DNA from: Oscillospiraceae bacterium
GTDB lineage: Bacteria; Bacillota; Clostridia; Oscillospirales; Ruminococcaceae
Direction of reading: 5' to 3'
NCBI GenBank assembly: GCA_031253495.1
Contig: JAIRWC010000038.1
Coordinates: forward strand, 1-53,168
DNA length: 53,168 nt
Positions 9,418 through 17,956 of this stretch are shown here, in pieces. The notes under the pieces were generated by a model. That model worked only from the letters and a program-made list of their open reading frames with translations, had not been told where the DNA came from and made no database searches. Position 1 is the first letter of the stretch, and every line of letters starts with the position of its first letter. A program made the translations under genes and the position numbers.

Positions 9418-12129
9418 ATGGGGCTGTTCAAAAGCTATTCGGAAAAGGAACTCAAGAGAATTGAGCCGCTTAAGCAAAAAACGCTCGAACTGGAAGAAAT
9501 TTATCGGGGAATGAGCGACAAGGAGCTTAAAGGCCGGACGGAAATCCTGAAAAATCGGCTCTCCGGCGGGGAAACGCTCAACGACGTCCTGCCCGACGCT
9601 TTCGCGGTCTGCCGCGAGGCGATGTGGCGCGTGATAGGCATCAAGCCTTACCCCGTCCAGATAGTGGGCGGCATAGTGCTTCATCAAGGGAGGATAGCCG
9701 AGATGAAAACGGGCGAGGGCAAAACCTTTGTCGCCGCTTTGCCCGCTTATCTCAACGCGCTCGGCGGCAAGGGCGTGCATATCGTTACGGTGAACGACTA
9801 TCTCGCCAAATACGGTTCCGACCTTATCGGGCGGGTGTTGCGTTTCCTCGGGCTGACGGTGGGGTTAATCGTGCATGAAAAAGACAACGACGAACGGCGC
9901 GAGGCGTATGCCGCCGACGTTACCTACGGAACCAACAACGAGCTGGGGTTCGATTATCTCAGGGACAATATGTGCGTCAGAAAAGCGGACAAGGTTCAAA
10001 GGGAATACAGCTTCGCCATAGTCGACGAGGTCGACTCGATTCTCATAGACGAGGCGAGGACGCCGCTGATTATTTCCGGCAGGGGGGATAAGTCGACCGA
10101 TTTGTACGAGAAGGCGAACAGGTTAGCGAAGGGCTTCTGGGCGGTAAAGGTCGTGGAACTCAACGAAAAGGAGGAACACGACGATTACGAAGGCGATTAT
10201 ATCGTCGACGAAAAGCATAAAACCTCGACGCTTCTGCCGGCGGGCGTAAAAAAAGCGGAACAGTATTTCGGGGTGGAAAACCTCATGGATTCCGAGAACC
10301 TTACCATCCTTCACCACGTCAACCAAGCCATTAAGGCGCACGGCGTCATGAAACTCGACGTCGATTACGTGGTTAAAGACGGGGAAATAATAATAGTCGA
10401 CGAGTTTACCGGGCGGCTGATGCTGGGGCGGCGTTTCAACGAGGGCCTTCATCAGGCCATCGAGGCGAAAGAGGGCGTCAAGGTAAAAAACGAGTCGAAA
10501 ACGCTCGCCACCATCACTTTCCAGAATTTTTTCCGCCTTTATGAGAAACTTTCGGGAATGACGGGGACGGCCATGACGGAAGAGGCGGAGTTTCGCGGGA
10601 TATACAGCCTTGACGTGGTTGACATCCCTACGAATATGCCCGTTATACGAACCGACCACAACGACCAGGTATACAAGAACGAAAACGGCAAATTCACCGC
10701 CGTCATACGCCAAATCGAGGAATGTCACGCCAAGGGTCAGCCTGTTTTGGTGGGTACCATTTCCATCGAGAAATCGGAATACTTATCCAAACTGCTGAAG
10801 AAAAAAGGCATCCGGCACGAAGTCTTAAACGCCAAGCACCACGCGAGGGAGGCGGAAATAGTGGCTCAGGCGGGCAAGAAAAACGCCGTTACAATCGCCA
10901 CGAACATGGCGGGGCGCGGAACCGACATTATGCTGGGCGGCAACGCGGAATACCTTGCCCGGGCGCAAATGCGGAAGCACGGGATAGAGGAGGAGGTTAT
11001 ATTCGAGGCGACCGGCTTTTCGGAAACGAACGACGCGGAAATCCTTAAGGCGCGCGCCATGTTCAGGGAATTGAACGAGAAATATAAGAGGGAAATCGTT
11101 CCCGAGGCGGAAGAGGTGAAGCAGGCGGGCGGGCTGTTCATACTCGGAACCGAAAGGCATGAATCCCGTCGTATAGACAATCAGCTGCGCGGGCGCGCCG
11201 GGCGTCAGGGCGACCCCGGGGAAAGCCGTTTTTTCATCTCGCTGGAGGACGACTTAATGCGGCTGTTCGGCGGGGAGCGTATCCAAAGAATGATGGAGGC
11301 GCTCCGCGTGGAAGAGGATATGCCCATCCAAAATCGCCTGCTTTCAAAAACGATTGAATCCTCTCAAAGGAAGATTGAGGGGCGCAACTTTTCAATCCGT
11401 AAAAACGTGCTGGATTTTGACGACGTTATGTCCCGGCAAAGGACGACCATTTACGAACAGCGCGGCAAGGTTTTAAACGGCGAGGACGTCAGCGAAAACA
11501 TCAAGCAAATGATAAAAGAAACGGTCCGCGACGTCGTGAACACGTTCTGTCAGGGCGACATAGCGGACGACTGGAACTTAACGGGTCTGCGCGAGAGCTT
11601 CGCGGGGATTTTAACCAGACCGCAGGATTTTCACTACACGGCGGCGGAGCTTAACGAGATTACGCGGGGAGAAATCGAAAACGAGCTGATTGACCGCGCC
11701 ATGGAGATTTACGCGCAAAAGGAGCTGGAGTTCACGCCCGAAACGATGCGCGAGGTGGAACGCGTCATTCTGCTGAAGAACGTCGATACGAAGTGGATGG
11801 ACCATATCGACGCCATGGCCGATTTGAAACAGGGGATTTACCTGCGCTCGATGGGCGGGCATAAAGACCCCGTGGTGGAATACCGCCACGAGGGCTTCGC
11901 GATGTACGACGAAATGATTGCCGCCATTCGCGAGGATACGACGAGAATGGTGCTGACCGTCCGGGTTCAAAAGGAAAGGCCCCCGCAAAGGGAGCGGGTT
12001 CTGCGGCCCGACAAGGAGAACGCGGGTTCGAGGGTTCCGGTCGTGAGGAAAGCGGGGGAGAAGGTGGGGGCGAACGACAAATGCCCCTGCGGAAGCGGCA
12101 AGAAATACAAAAAATGCTGCGGAATGTAA
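9418..12129 (+). CDS. secA: Protein translocase ATPase SecA
   Basis: Predicted 903 residues, full length. The motor drives unfolded preproteins through SecYEG. Walker A is at about residues 96-103 (MKTGEGKT), followed by VHIVTVNDYLAKYGSD and the DEAD-type Walker B with EVDSILIDEARTPLIISG. The preprotein cross-linking domain spans roughly 230-370. The second nucleotide-binding fold has ATNMAGRGTDIMLGGN and QLRGRAGRQGDPGES. The helical scaffold and wing follow, and a C-terminal SEC-C zinc motif (KCPCGSGKKYKKCCGM) ends the protein. GAGGGGG precedes ATG 9418. SecE, its channel partner, is encoded at 39740. Confidence 0.97.
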   Translation: MGLFKSYSEKELKRIEPLKQKTLELEEIYRGMSDKELKGRTEILKNRLSGGETLNDVLPDAFAVCREAMWRVIGIKPYPVQIVGGIVLHQGRIAEMKTGEGKTFVAALPAYLNALGGKGVHIVTVNDYLAKYGSDLIGRVLRFLGLTVGLIVHEKDNDERREAYAADVTYGTNNELGFDYLRDNMCVRKADKVQREYSFAIVDEVDSILIDEARTPLIISGRGDKSTDLYEKANRLAKGFWAVKVVELNEKEEHDDYEGDYIVDEKHKTSTLLPAGVKKAEQYFGVENLMDSENLTILHHVNQAIKAHGVMKLDVDYVVKDGEIIIVDEFTGRLMLGRRFNEGLHQAIEAKEGVKVKNESKTLATITFQNFFRLYEKLSGMTGTAMTEEAEFRGIYSLDVVDIPTNMPVIRTDHNDQVYKNENGKFTAVIRQIEECHAKGQPVLVGTISIEKSEYLSKLLKKKGIRHEVLNAKHHAREAEIVAQAGKKNAVTIATNMAGRGTDIMLGGNAEYLARAQMRKHGIEEEVIFEATGFSETNDAEILKARAMFRELNEKYKREIVPEAEEVKQAGGLFILGTERHESRRIDNQLRGRAGRQGDPGESRFFISLEDDLMRLFGGERIQRMMEALRVEEDMPIQNRLLSKTIESSQRKIEGRNFSIRKNVLDFDDVMSRQRTTIYEQRGKVLNGEDVSENIKQMIKETVRDVVNTFCQGDIADDWNLTGLRESFAGILTRPQDFHYTAAELNEITRGEIENELIDRAMEIYAQKELEFTPETMREVERVILLKNVDTKWMDHIDAMADLKQGIYLRSMGGHKDPVVEYRHEGFAMYDEMIAAIREDTTRMVLTVRVQKERPPQRERVLRPDKENAGSRVPVVRKAGEKVGANDKCPCGSGKKYKKCCGM

Positions 12130-12163
12130 AATAACGCGGGAACGGCGGTTAGGGGTTGATAGC

Positions 12164-12625
12164 GTGAAAAGGCTTAAAGCGACGGTAATATCGGCGGCGA
12201 TAACGCTTGGTTTATGCGTCTGCGACGGCGGCGCGAAATCGGGAACCGCCGAATACACCGAGCCGGAACCGCGCCGTTCGGCGGCGGATATTTGTTAATC
12301 CTGCATTTTAACGAATACGACGAATACCGTTACACCCTGTTCGACACGGAGGAATACAAAATCGTATATTCCGAGCCGCTGAAAGGTCGTCCGTACGGCT
12401 ACGACTGTAAAATTGACGGCAAGACGGGGGAATACTATATGTATTCATACGACCCGGACCAAACGGGCGCGGTTGACGGAGCGTATAAAACCTATTTTTA
12501 TCCCGACGGGGGCGTTACGAAAGAAGTAAACCGCGACGAACATCGACACGCTGGAAACCGTTTATCTTTTGAACGACGGGGATTTTCCGAAAGACGAATA
12601 CGCGTATATAATCCCGACAAAATAA
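12164..12625 (+). pseudogene. Decayed small lipoprotein gene with two frameshifts
   Basis: GTG 12164, preceded by AGGGGT, opens a signal-peptide-like segment (KRLKATVISAAITLGLCVC) that stops at 12296-12298. A second frame continues without a start: GGGYLLILHFNEYDEYRYTLFD, GKTGEYYMYSYDPD and VDGAYKTYFYPDGGVTKEV. A third frame picks up at about 12540 with NIDTLETVYLLNDGDFPKDE and ends at 12625. Joined, these give one lipoprotein of about 150 residues with tyrosine-rich beta-strand-like repeats. I do not recognise the family. Two independent shifts in a short gene favour true decay over a sequencing error. It lies between secA and the PBP gene on the same strand. Confidence 0.6.
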
Positions 12626-12665
12626 CCTTGCGCGGCGGGTCGGTTTTTTTCTCAAGGAGTGAAAC

Positions 12666-15050
12666 ATGAGCAGTTTTCAAAAAAGGTACGTCAGCCTGAA
12701 CGGCGGGGCCGCCGTGAAAAAGGTCAAAAAGAACGGGAAACTCACGCTGCGGCAGGGGTTGAAATACGTTTTGTCCGTTATCGGGACGACGTTCCTGACG
12801 TTGTTTTTGATAATCGTCATAACCGTCTGTATAGTCGCCGTCGCGCTTACGGTTTACATAACGCAGTTCGCGGAAAGCATGTACGACGTCGATTTAAAAG
12901 GCTCGGTGGATTTAAGCCTTTCGAGTTTTATGTACGCCTACGATAAAAACGCGGGCGACTACGTTCAGATTATGCAAATCAGCGCGGACGAAAACCGCAT
13001 TTGGGTGGATATCGAGGAAATTCCGCAACACGCGATTGACGCCGTTATCGCCATGGAGGACAAGCGATACTTCGCGCACGCGGGCGTCGATTGGTCGCGA
13101 ACCGTTTCGGCGACGCTCATCACGCTGTTTGAAGACGATATGCAGGGCGGCTCCACCATAACGCAGCAGCTGGTGCGCGACATCACGAAAGACAACAACG
13201 TCAACATAGGCAGAAAGCTGCGCGAGATATTCCGCGCGTTAAGCTTAGAGAAAAAATATTCCAAATCCGACATCCTGGAAAGCTACCTTAACAGGATAGC
13301 CTTCGACAACACCACCTACGGTATAGGTTCGGCGGCGAGGCACTTTTTCGATAAGGACATCTCCGACGTAACAATAGCGGAAGCGGCCGTTTTGGCGGGC
13401 GTAATCCGCTCGCCCGTAAGCTACAGCCCCTATTACGACTTAGACGCGACGCGAAAGCGCCAGGTTGACGCCCTCGAAAAAATGTACGCGCAGGGGTTAA
13501 TCAGCTATTCGGATTACGATAAGGCGCTCAGCGAAAAGGTAAGGTTCCGCAAGCCGGTGAAGGGCGATTATTTCGGTTATACCGACGAAAGGTACAACGA
13601 GTATTACGGGGTTCAGGACGGCGGGGAAGAGAACGGCGGGGAAGAGGATTTATACTTTGAAAACACGGATTGGGAGGATATGCTCGGCGACCCGTATAAA
13701 TGGGACGGCGATTACGCGGTTACGGTCGACTGGTACGCGGACGCGGCTTTAAAAACGGTGATAGGCGATTTGGCCTCGGAAAAAGGCGTCACGCGGGAAA
13801 GCGCCAAAGAGTTGCTGAAACGCGGCGGTTACGGCATCTACCTTAACGTGGATATGGAAATGCAAAGTAAAATCGAAAACGTCTTCCGCGATTGGAGGAT
13901 TATCCGCAGTTCCGATTTCCCCTATCCCGCCGGAACGGAAGCGAAAGACACGCTGCAGGGCGCTTTCGTGATTATGGACTATAAAGGGCGTGTCGTCGCC
14001 CTTGCCGGCGGCGTGGGCGACAAACCCGGAAACGACTGTTACAACCGCGCCATTCAATCCTCCCGCAGTATCGGCTCCACGGTTAAGCCGATTGCCGTTT
14101 ACGGACCCGCCGTGGAATACAATAAGATTACCTATTCCACCCTGCTTCTCGACACGGCGGGGGAGGTGGACGTCCCCAACGAAACCGACGAGAAGATTCC
14201 GTGGCCCCAAAACTATGAAAAGAATTACGGGACGGGGGTATATTATAACGCTTGGTCGGCGGTGATGCACTCGACCAATACCATCTCCGCGAGAACGCTG
14301 CAAATGGTCGGGGTGCAAAACTCATACGCCTTTTTGCAGGATAAGCTGGGGGTAACCACGCTTGACCGCGGGAGAAACCTTAACTATTCCTCGCTTGCGA
14401 CCGGTTCTTTGGATATGAAACTGCACGAGTTGGCGGCGGCGTATCAGATTTACGGGAACGGCGGGGTCTATCACAGCCCGAGCTTATACTCGAAGGTGGA
14501 GGACAGCAACGGGAAGATAGTTCTCCGGCGGGAACCCGCGGGTATTCAGGCGGTCGGAAAGGACACCGCGTGGATAGTCAACCGCATGATGAAAAAGGTC
14601 GTGGACGGCGGCAGCGGCACCGGTTATTTGGCGGCGCTTGACAATGTCGAGGTCGTGGGCAAAACGGGAACCGCGAACGATATGGCAAACCTGCTTTTCT
14701 GCGGGCTGACGCCGGATTATGTCGGCGTCGTGCGGATAGGATTTGACGACAACCGCGAGATTAAATCGCAGGGGATAGACCACTGGCGCGCGATAGCGCG
14801 TATTTGGTCGGACGTTATGAAAGAGTGTATCCCAATCGACGAACCGCTTAAATTCACGCCGGAGCCAAGCGTCGTCGAAGCTGATTATTGCACCTATACG
14901 GGGCTTATCGCCGGACCGAGATGCCCCTCGGTGAACACGGGGTATTACAAAAAGTCCGATTTGGACGACATATGCGACGACACAAGGCACGACGGCTCTT
15001 ATATAATCAATCACCCGCAGGAAAGGACGCCTTATTACAAGAACCCGTAA
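12666..15050 (+). CDS. Class A penicillin-binding protein (transglycosylase/transpeptidase)
   Basis: Predicted 794 residues. It polymerises lipid II and cross-links peptidoglycan outside the membrane. A cytoplasmic N terminus is followed by a transmembrane helix at about 35-66. The GT51 domain has EDKRYFAHAGVDW with catalytic Glu131, GGSTITQQLVRD, and ILESYLNRIAFDNTTYGIGSAA. The transpeptidase domain carries the SxxK motif (Ser471-Thr-Val-Lys474), STN at 536-538 and KTG at 666-668, so all catalytic motifs are present. AAGGAGTG precedes ATG 12666. PBP1A/2c-type assignment is by domain order; the exact paralogue cannot be named. Confidence 0.93.
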   Translation: MSSFQKRYVSLNGGAAVKKVKKNGKLTLRQGLKYVLSVIGTTFLTLFLIIVITVCIVAVALTVYITQFAESMYDVDLKGSVDLSLSSFMYAYDKNAGDYVQIMQISADENRIWVDIEEIPQHAIDAVIAMEDKRYFAHAGVDWSRTVSATLITLFEDDMQGGSTITQQLVRDITKDNNVNIGRKLREIFRALSLEKKYSKSDILESYLNRIAFDNTTYGIGSAARHFFDKDISDVTIAEAAVLAGVIRSPVSYSPYYDLDATRKRQVDALEKMYAQGLISYSDYDKALSEKVRFRKPVKGDYFGYTDERYNEYYGVQDGGEENGGEEDLYFENTDWEDMLGDPYKWDGDYAVTVDWYADAALKTVIGDLASEKGVTRESAKELLKRGGYGIYLNVDMEMQSKIENVFRDWRIIRSSDFPYPAGTEAKDTLQGAFVIMDYKGRVVALAGGVGDKPGNDCYNRAIQSSRSIGSTVKPIAVYGPAVEYNKITYSTLLLDTAGEVDVPNETDEKIPWPQNYEKNYGTGVYYNAWSAVMHSTNTISARTLQMVGVQNSYAFLQDKLGVTTLDRGRNLNYSSLATGSLDMKLHELAAAYQIYGNGGVYHSPSLYSKVEDSNGKIVLRREPAGIQAVGKDTAWIVNRMMKKVVDGGSGTGYLAALDNVEVVGKTGTANDMANLLFCGLTPDYVGVVRIGFDDNREIKSQGIDHWRAIARIWSDVMKECIPIDEPLKFTPEPSVVEADYCTYTGLIAGPRCPSVNTGYYKKSDLDDICDDTRHDGSYIINHPQERTPYYKNP

Positions 15051-15082
15051 TACTGTTCGCCGTTTAAAAACGATGAATCCCC

Positions 15083-15118
15083 GTTTCTCATTTAACGCGA
15101 TTAAACGAGAAACAGTAT
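15083..15118. repeat. Dispersed hairpin repeat, family 2, copy 1
   Basis: Arms GTTTCTCATTTAA (15083-15095) and TTAAACGAGAAAC (15101-15113) with loop CGCGA, followed by AGTATAA. The sequence TTTAACGCGATTAAACGAGA plus AACAGTAT recurs at 18768-18796. Here it is immediately upstream of the nagB ribosome binding site. Confidence 0.6.
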
Positions 15119-15133
15119 AAGGAGACGGTTTGA

Positions 15134-15859
15134 ATGGATAAGATAGTATGCGCGAATTATGAGGAAATGAGCGCGGTGGCGGCGTACATTATCGCCGAAC
15201 AGATAAAAAGGAAGCCTGAAAGCGTCGTCGGGTTCGCGACGGGTTCGACCCCGCTGGGCGCTTACAAAAGGCTCGCGGAACTGTATTCGTGCGGGTACGT
15301 TGACTTTTCGGGCGTAATCTCGTTTAACCTCGACGAGTATTACCCGATAAAGCGGGATAACAGCCGAAGTTATTTTTCTTTCATGCGCGAGAATTTATTC
15401 AAGTATGTGAACATCCGCCCGGAAAACGTCAATATCCCGAACGGCGAGTGCGCCGACCCGGAAAAAGAATGCGCCGATTACGACGGCAGGCTGAAACGCC
15501 TCGGCGGAACGGATTTGCAGATACTGGGCGTAGGCAATAACGGGCATATCGGTTTCAACGAACCGCGCGAGGAATTGCCGCTTGCCGCCGGGTTGGTCGA
15601 CTTAGCCGAAGACACCGTGAAAGCCAACTCGCGGTTTTTTGAAAAGCCCGAAGACGTTCCGAGGCGGGCCATTACGTTGGGGTTGGGCGGGATTTTCTCG
15701 TCGAAGCGCGTGCTGGTGCTTGTCAGCGGCGCGGGAAAAGCGGAAATAGTCAAAAAAATGTTTTCGGGGAGCGTTTCGGCGCTGGTTCCCGCGAGCCTTT
15801 TAAATCTGCGCGGCGGCGTAACGGTTATCGCCGATAAAGCGGCGGACGGTCGGCTGTAG
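15134..15859 (+). CDS. nagB: Glucosamine-6-phosphate deaminase
   Basis: Predicted 241 residues, typical of the short Gram-positive form. It converts glucosamine 6-phosphate to fructose 6-phosphate and ammonia in amino-sugar catabolism. Visible motifs are GFATGSTPLGAYKRL (phosphate loop), FNLDEYYPIKRDNSRSYFSF with the catalytic Asp, LQILGVGNNGHIGFNEP with the catalytic His, and the C-terminal sugar isomerase region. AAGGAGACGG precedes ATG 15134. It sits after the cell-wall synthase gene; no nagA is present. Confidence 0.93.
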   Translation: MDKIVCANYEEMSAVAAYIIAEQIKRKPESVVGFATGSTPLGAYKRLAELYSCGYVDFSGVISFNLDEYYPIKRDNSRSYFSFMRENLFKYVNIRPENVNIPNGECADPEKECADYDGRLKRLGGTDLQILGVGNNGHIGFNEPREELPLAAGLVDLAEDTVKANSRFFEKPEDVPRRAITLGLGGIFSSKRVLVLVSGAGKAEIVKKMFSGSVSALVPASLLNLRGGVTVIADKAADGRL

Positions 15860-15877
15860 CCGCCGGCTTTCGCGTCT

Positions 15878-15899
15878 GCGGAAAAACCGCCGTTTTTTT
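15878..15899 (+). terminator. Possible weak terminator after nagB
   Basis: GCGG (15878-15881), five A, CCGC (15887-15890), then CG and seven T (15893-15899). The stem is only four base pairs, so termination efficiency is doubtful. Confidence 0.35.
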
Positions 15900-15909
15900 C
15901 GCAAAAGTA

Positions 15910-15938
15910 TTGCATATTCGTTTTAACTGTGATATAAT
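15910..15938 (+). promoter_or_regulatory. Sigma-A-type promoter of the pilin-like gene
   Basis: TTGCAT (15910-15915), 17-base spacer, TATAAT (15933-15938). The gene start at 15972 lies 33 bases downstream. Confidence 0.65.
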
Positions 15939-15971
15939 GGTAAATAATACCTTTTTGAAAGGGTGAGTTTG

Positions 15972-16820
15972 ATGCTGTCTTATTTCTCCAAGATGAACAA
16001 TAAAAAGGGGTTCACGATTATCGAAATGATTGTCGTCATTACGATTATCGGCGTTTTGTCGGCGATTGCGGTGCCTTCGTTCATCAGTTCCCAAAGGAGG
16101 AGCGAGGGCAGGAAATCCGGCGATTACGCGCGGAGCTTCTATAACGGGTTGCAGCAGACGCTTGCGTCTTATCTGTCCAAGGACAACACCAATTTCGAGT
16201 TTTCGCTCGCCGTGCCTTCGTCGAGTCTGCCGTTTTACAGAACGGTGAAGCGGGTTACCCCCGACAGCTTGTACGGCGATTCTTTCTCCGACAGGTCGGG
16301 TGCGTTTTTTCTGTATGCCGAGGTAGGGACGGGTAGCACGGTTTCTTACGCCGACTTGTGCTTCGCGGCGGCCGGGGATTATCGGAGCGGGGGCGACGCC
16401 GCCATAAGGGGCGGCACCGTCGGGGATATGTTCGCGGCGTATCCGAAAAGGGCGGTCGCGACCCCGGACGAGGGGTTTAACGACGGCGCGCTTGAAGGGA
16501 TAATGAACGAGTTGTCCGTTTACTTCAAAACGGCGGACAGCGACGGGTATTTTTACGCGATGTTCGATACGGACTTTCGGGTGTCGATGGTTTATTACTC
16601 GCGTTACGCCGACAGGAGCAGGGTCGCGGCGGGTTCCGGCTTGGTGATAACGTCCGGCGGCTGGATTTTCGACAGGGATAACGAAATCGGCGGTTATGTG
16701 TTCGGCGCGTACCCGAGGGAATACGGCTATATCAGGAGCCGCCTTTACGACTATCCGGAACGCCAGTGGTTCAACACGACGAACCACTATAACGCCGGCG
16801 GCGCCGAGTTGGGGCTTTGA
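15972..16820 (+). CDS. Type IV pilin-like protein with prepilin cleavage/methylation motif
   Basis: Predicted 282 residues. A short basic leader ends KKG13, then FTIIEMIVVITIIGVLSAIAVPSF: the class III prepilin signal with Glu5 of the mature protein and a hydrophobic assembly helix. The remaining ~240 residues form a large exported head rich in Tyr, Ser and Gly with no cysteine pair like that of adhesive pilins. ATG 15972 is chosen because GAAAGGG lies 8 bases upstream; the GTG at 15963 would overlap that site. No prepilin peptidase or pilus ATPase is nearby; the only possible partner is the ComEA-like gene at 17482. It has its own promoter and terminator. It may be a pseudopilin or major pilin. 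Confidence 0.8.
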   Translation: MLSYFSKMNNKKGFTIIEMIVVITIIGVLSAIAVPSFISSQRRSEGRKSGDYARSFYNGLQQTLASYLSKDNTNFEFSLAVPSSSLPFYRTVKRVTPDSLYGDSFSDRSGAFFLYAEVGTGSTVSYADLCFAAAGDYRSGGDAAIRGGTVGDMFAAYPKRAVATPDEGFNDGALEGIMNELSVYFKTADSDGYFYAMFDTDFRVSMVYYSRYADRSRVAAGSGLVITSGGWIFDRDNEIGGYVFGAYPREYGYIRSRLYDYPERQWFNTTNHYNAGGAELGL

Positions 16821-16838
16821 GCGAACTTTGAATTGACG

Positions 16839-16870
16839 CGCCCTTGAGTGTTTTCAAGGGCGTTTTTGTT
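16839..16870 (+). terminator. Rho-independent terminator after the pilin-like gene
   Basis: CGCCCTTGA (16839-16847) pairs with TCAAGGGCG (16854-16862), followed by TTTTTGTT. Confidence 0.85.
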
Positions 16871-16907
16871 AAAGAAAATATGAGCTTTGGGAAAGGACGG
16901 TTATAAC

Positions 16908-17498
16908 ATGAAAAACCGTAAAAAACTGCTCACAATCCAAAACATAACGTTAATCGCGGTGTTGGGCGCGTTTGCCACCGCCGCGTATTATCTGCTGGAA
17001 GTGCCGATTATCCCTTTCGCGCCCCATTTGAAAGTTAATTTCGCCGATATCCCCTCCGTTATCGGGGGGCTTGTGATTTCCCCGCTCGCCGGGTTGTTGG
17101 TGCTTGTAATCCGCTGCGCCGCGCATTTATTCAGAACCACGACGGCGGGGATAGGCGAACTTATGGATATATTCGTCGGAACCTCGCTGTTAATGCCGTT
17201 CATGTTGGTTTACCGAAAAGCCGCCGCGCGTTTCGGCTTGACCGTTTCATATTCCCTCGCGGCGGCGGCGGGCGCGGCGGGCGCGGTCATAGGCGGAATA
17301 ATCGGGAACTCGATTTTTTACCCGATTTTCGTTTATTTCGTAATCGGCAAAGAAATTGAAACCTTTAATATCTTTTTAGTCTATCTCGGGGGAACCGTCG
17401 TCGCGAACTTGGTGAGGAGCGGCGCGGCTTTTATCGGGTGTCTGCCGTTTTTGCCGCTTATACCGAGGTTTAAAGAAATCATCAGTCGACACAAATAA
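16908..17498 (+). CDS. ECF transporter S component (RibU-like)
   Basis: Predicted 196 residues, almost entirely hydrophobic with about six membrane helices. The motif VNFADIPSVIGGLVISPLAGL and the following HLFRTTTAGIGELMDIFVG are characteristic of the S (substrate-capture) subunits of group II energy-coupling-factor transporters, closest in pattern to the riboflavin importer RibU. It would share the EcfA-EcfA'-EcfT module encoded elsewhere. ATG 16908 follows GAAAGGA; an earlier TTG at 16887 is less likely. There is no room for an FMN riboswitch in its ~40-base leader, so the substrate is uncertain. Its last 17 bases overlap the convergent ComEA-like gene. Confidence 0.75.
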   Translation: MKNRKKLLTIQNITLIAVLGAFATAAYYLLEVPIIPFAPHLKVNFADIPSVIGGLVISPLAGLLVLVIRCAAHLFRTTTAGIGELMDIFVGTSLLMPFMLVYRKAAARFGLTVSYSLAAAAGAAGAVIGGIIGNSIFYPIFVYFVIGKEIETFNIFLVYLGGTVVANLVRSGAAFIGCLPFLPLIPRFKEIISRHK

Positions 17499-17823
17499 AT
17501 TCCTTTATATTTTCAAACATCTTCTCCCCTATTCCCGAAACCTCCGTGATTTCCCGGATGTTCAGAAAATCGCCGCTTTCCTCGCGGTAAGCTATTATCC
17601 GTTCCGCGATAACCTCGCCTATTCCCGGCAAACGCCGCAATTCCTCGGAAGAGGCGGTGTTGATGTTGATTTTATCCGCGGAAGAAGACGCCGCCGTTTT
17701 CGGCGGCTCGGAGTGAACGACCCTTACGTATTGCGGCTCGTCGCGGGTGAAAACCGCCGTTATTACCGCGCAGGCGACCAAAAACGCCGCGATTGTCAAA
17801 ATAAAGGGTAAATTTTTTTTCAT
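17482..17823 (-). CDS. ComEA-like helix-hairpin-helix DNA-binding protein
   Basis: Predicted 113 residues. An N-terminal membrane anchor (about residues 5-24) is followed by a short Ser/Ala-rich linker. The helix-hairpin-helix domain reads KININTASSEELRRLPGIGEVIAERIIAYREE and then ITEVSGIGEKMFENIKEF. This is the C-terminal DNA-binding module of the competence receptor ComEA, which captures DNA outside the membrane. It lacks the SLBB domain of longer ComEA proteins. No good ribosome binding site is visible before ATG 17823. It converges on the ECF gene, and the pilin-like gene lies about 0.7 kb away, which hints at a DNA-uptake role. Confidence 0.8.
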   Translation of the reverse strand: MKKNLPFILTIAAFLVACAVITAVFTRDEPQYVRVVHSEPPKTAASSSADKININTASSEELRRLPGIGEVIAERIIAYREESGDFLNIREITEVSGIGEKMFENIKEFICVD

Positions 17824-17840
17824 AATTTTTTTCGTTTCGT

Positions 17841-17867
17841 TAAAGTTTTATAAAGCCCGGACGATAT
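17841..17867 (+). promoter_or_regulatory. Sigma-28 (SigD/FliA) type promoter
   Basis: TAAAGTTT (17841-17848), exactly 11 bases, then GACGATAT (17860-17867). The consensus is TAAAGTTT-N11-GCCGATAA. It lies 89 bases upstream of the DUF5610-like gene and matches the promoter at 38539-38565. Confidence 0.75.
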
Positions 17868-17903
17868 AATAATTGTAAAGAGGTTTTCAATACGGGCTAA
17901 CTG

Positions 17904-17936
17904 TGGCAATTCCGCGTTTCATGCGGAATTACTATA
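17904..17936. repeat. Dispersed hairpin repeat, family 1, copy 2
   Basis: AATTCCGC (17908-17915) and GCGGAATT (17923-17930) around GTTTCAT, inside the 5' leader of the sigma-28-controlled gene. It is closely related to 2684-2718 and 35671-35705. Confidence 0.6.
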
Positions 17937-17956
17937 TACCGAAAGGAGAATATGCC

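Noticed and set aside
12281-12545. Programmed frameshifting in the lipoprotein gene
   Set aside because: No slippery heptamer or downstream stem at either shift, and two shifts are needed.
15825-16787. A 320-codon minus-strand open frame opposite the pilin-like gene
   Set aside because: Arg/Pro/Val-rich shadow product without RBS; the plus-strand frame has promoter, RBS and prepilin signal.
16871-16907. An FMN riboswitch before the RibU-like gene
   Set aside because: Too short for the RFN element and no conserved boxes are visible.
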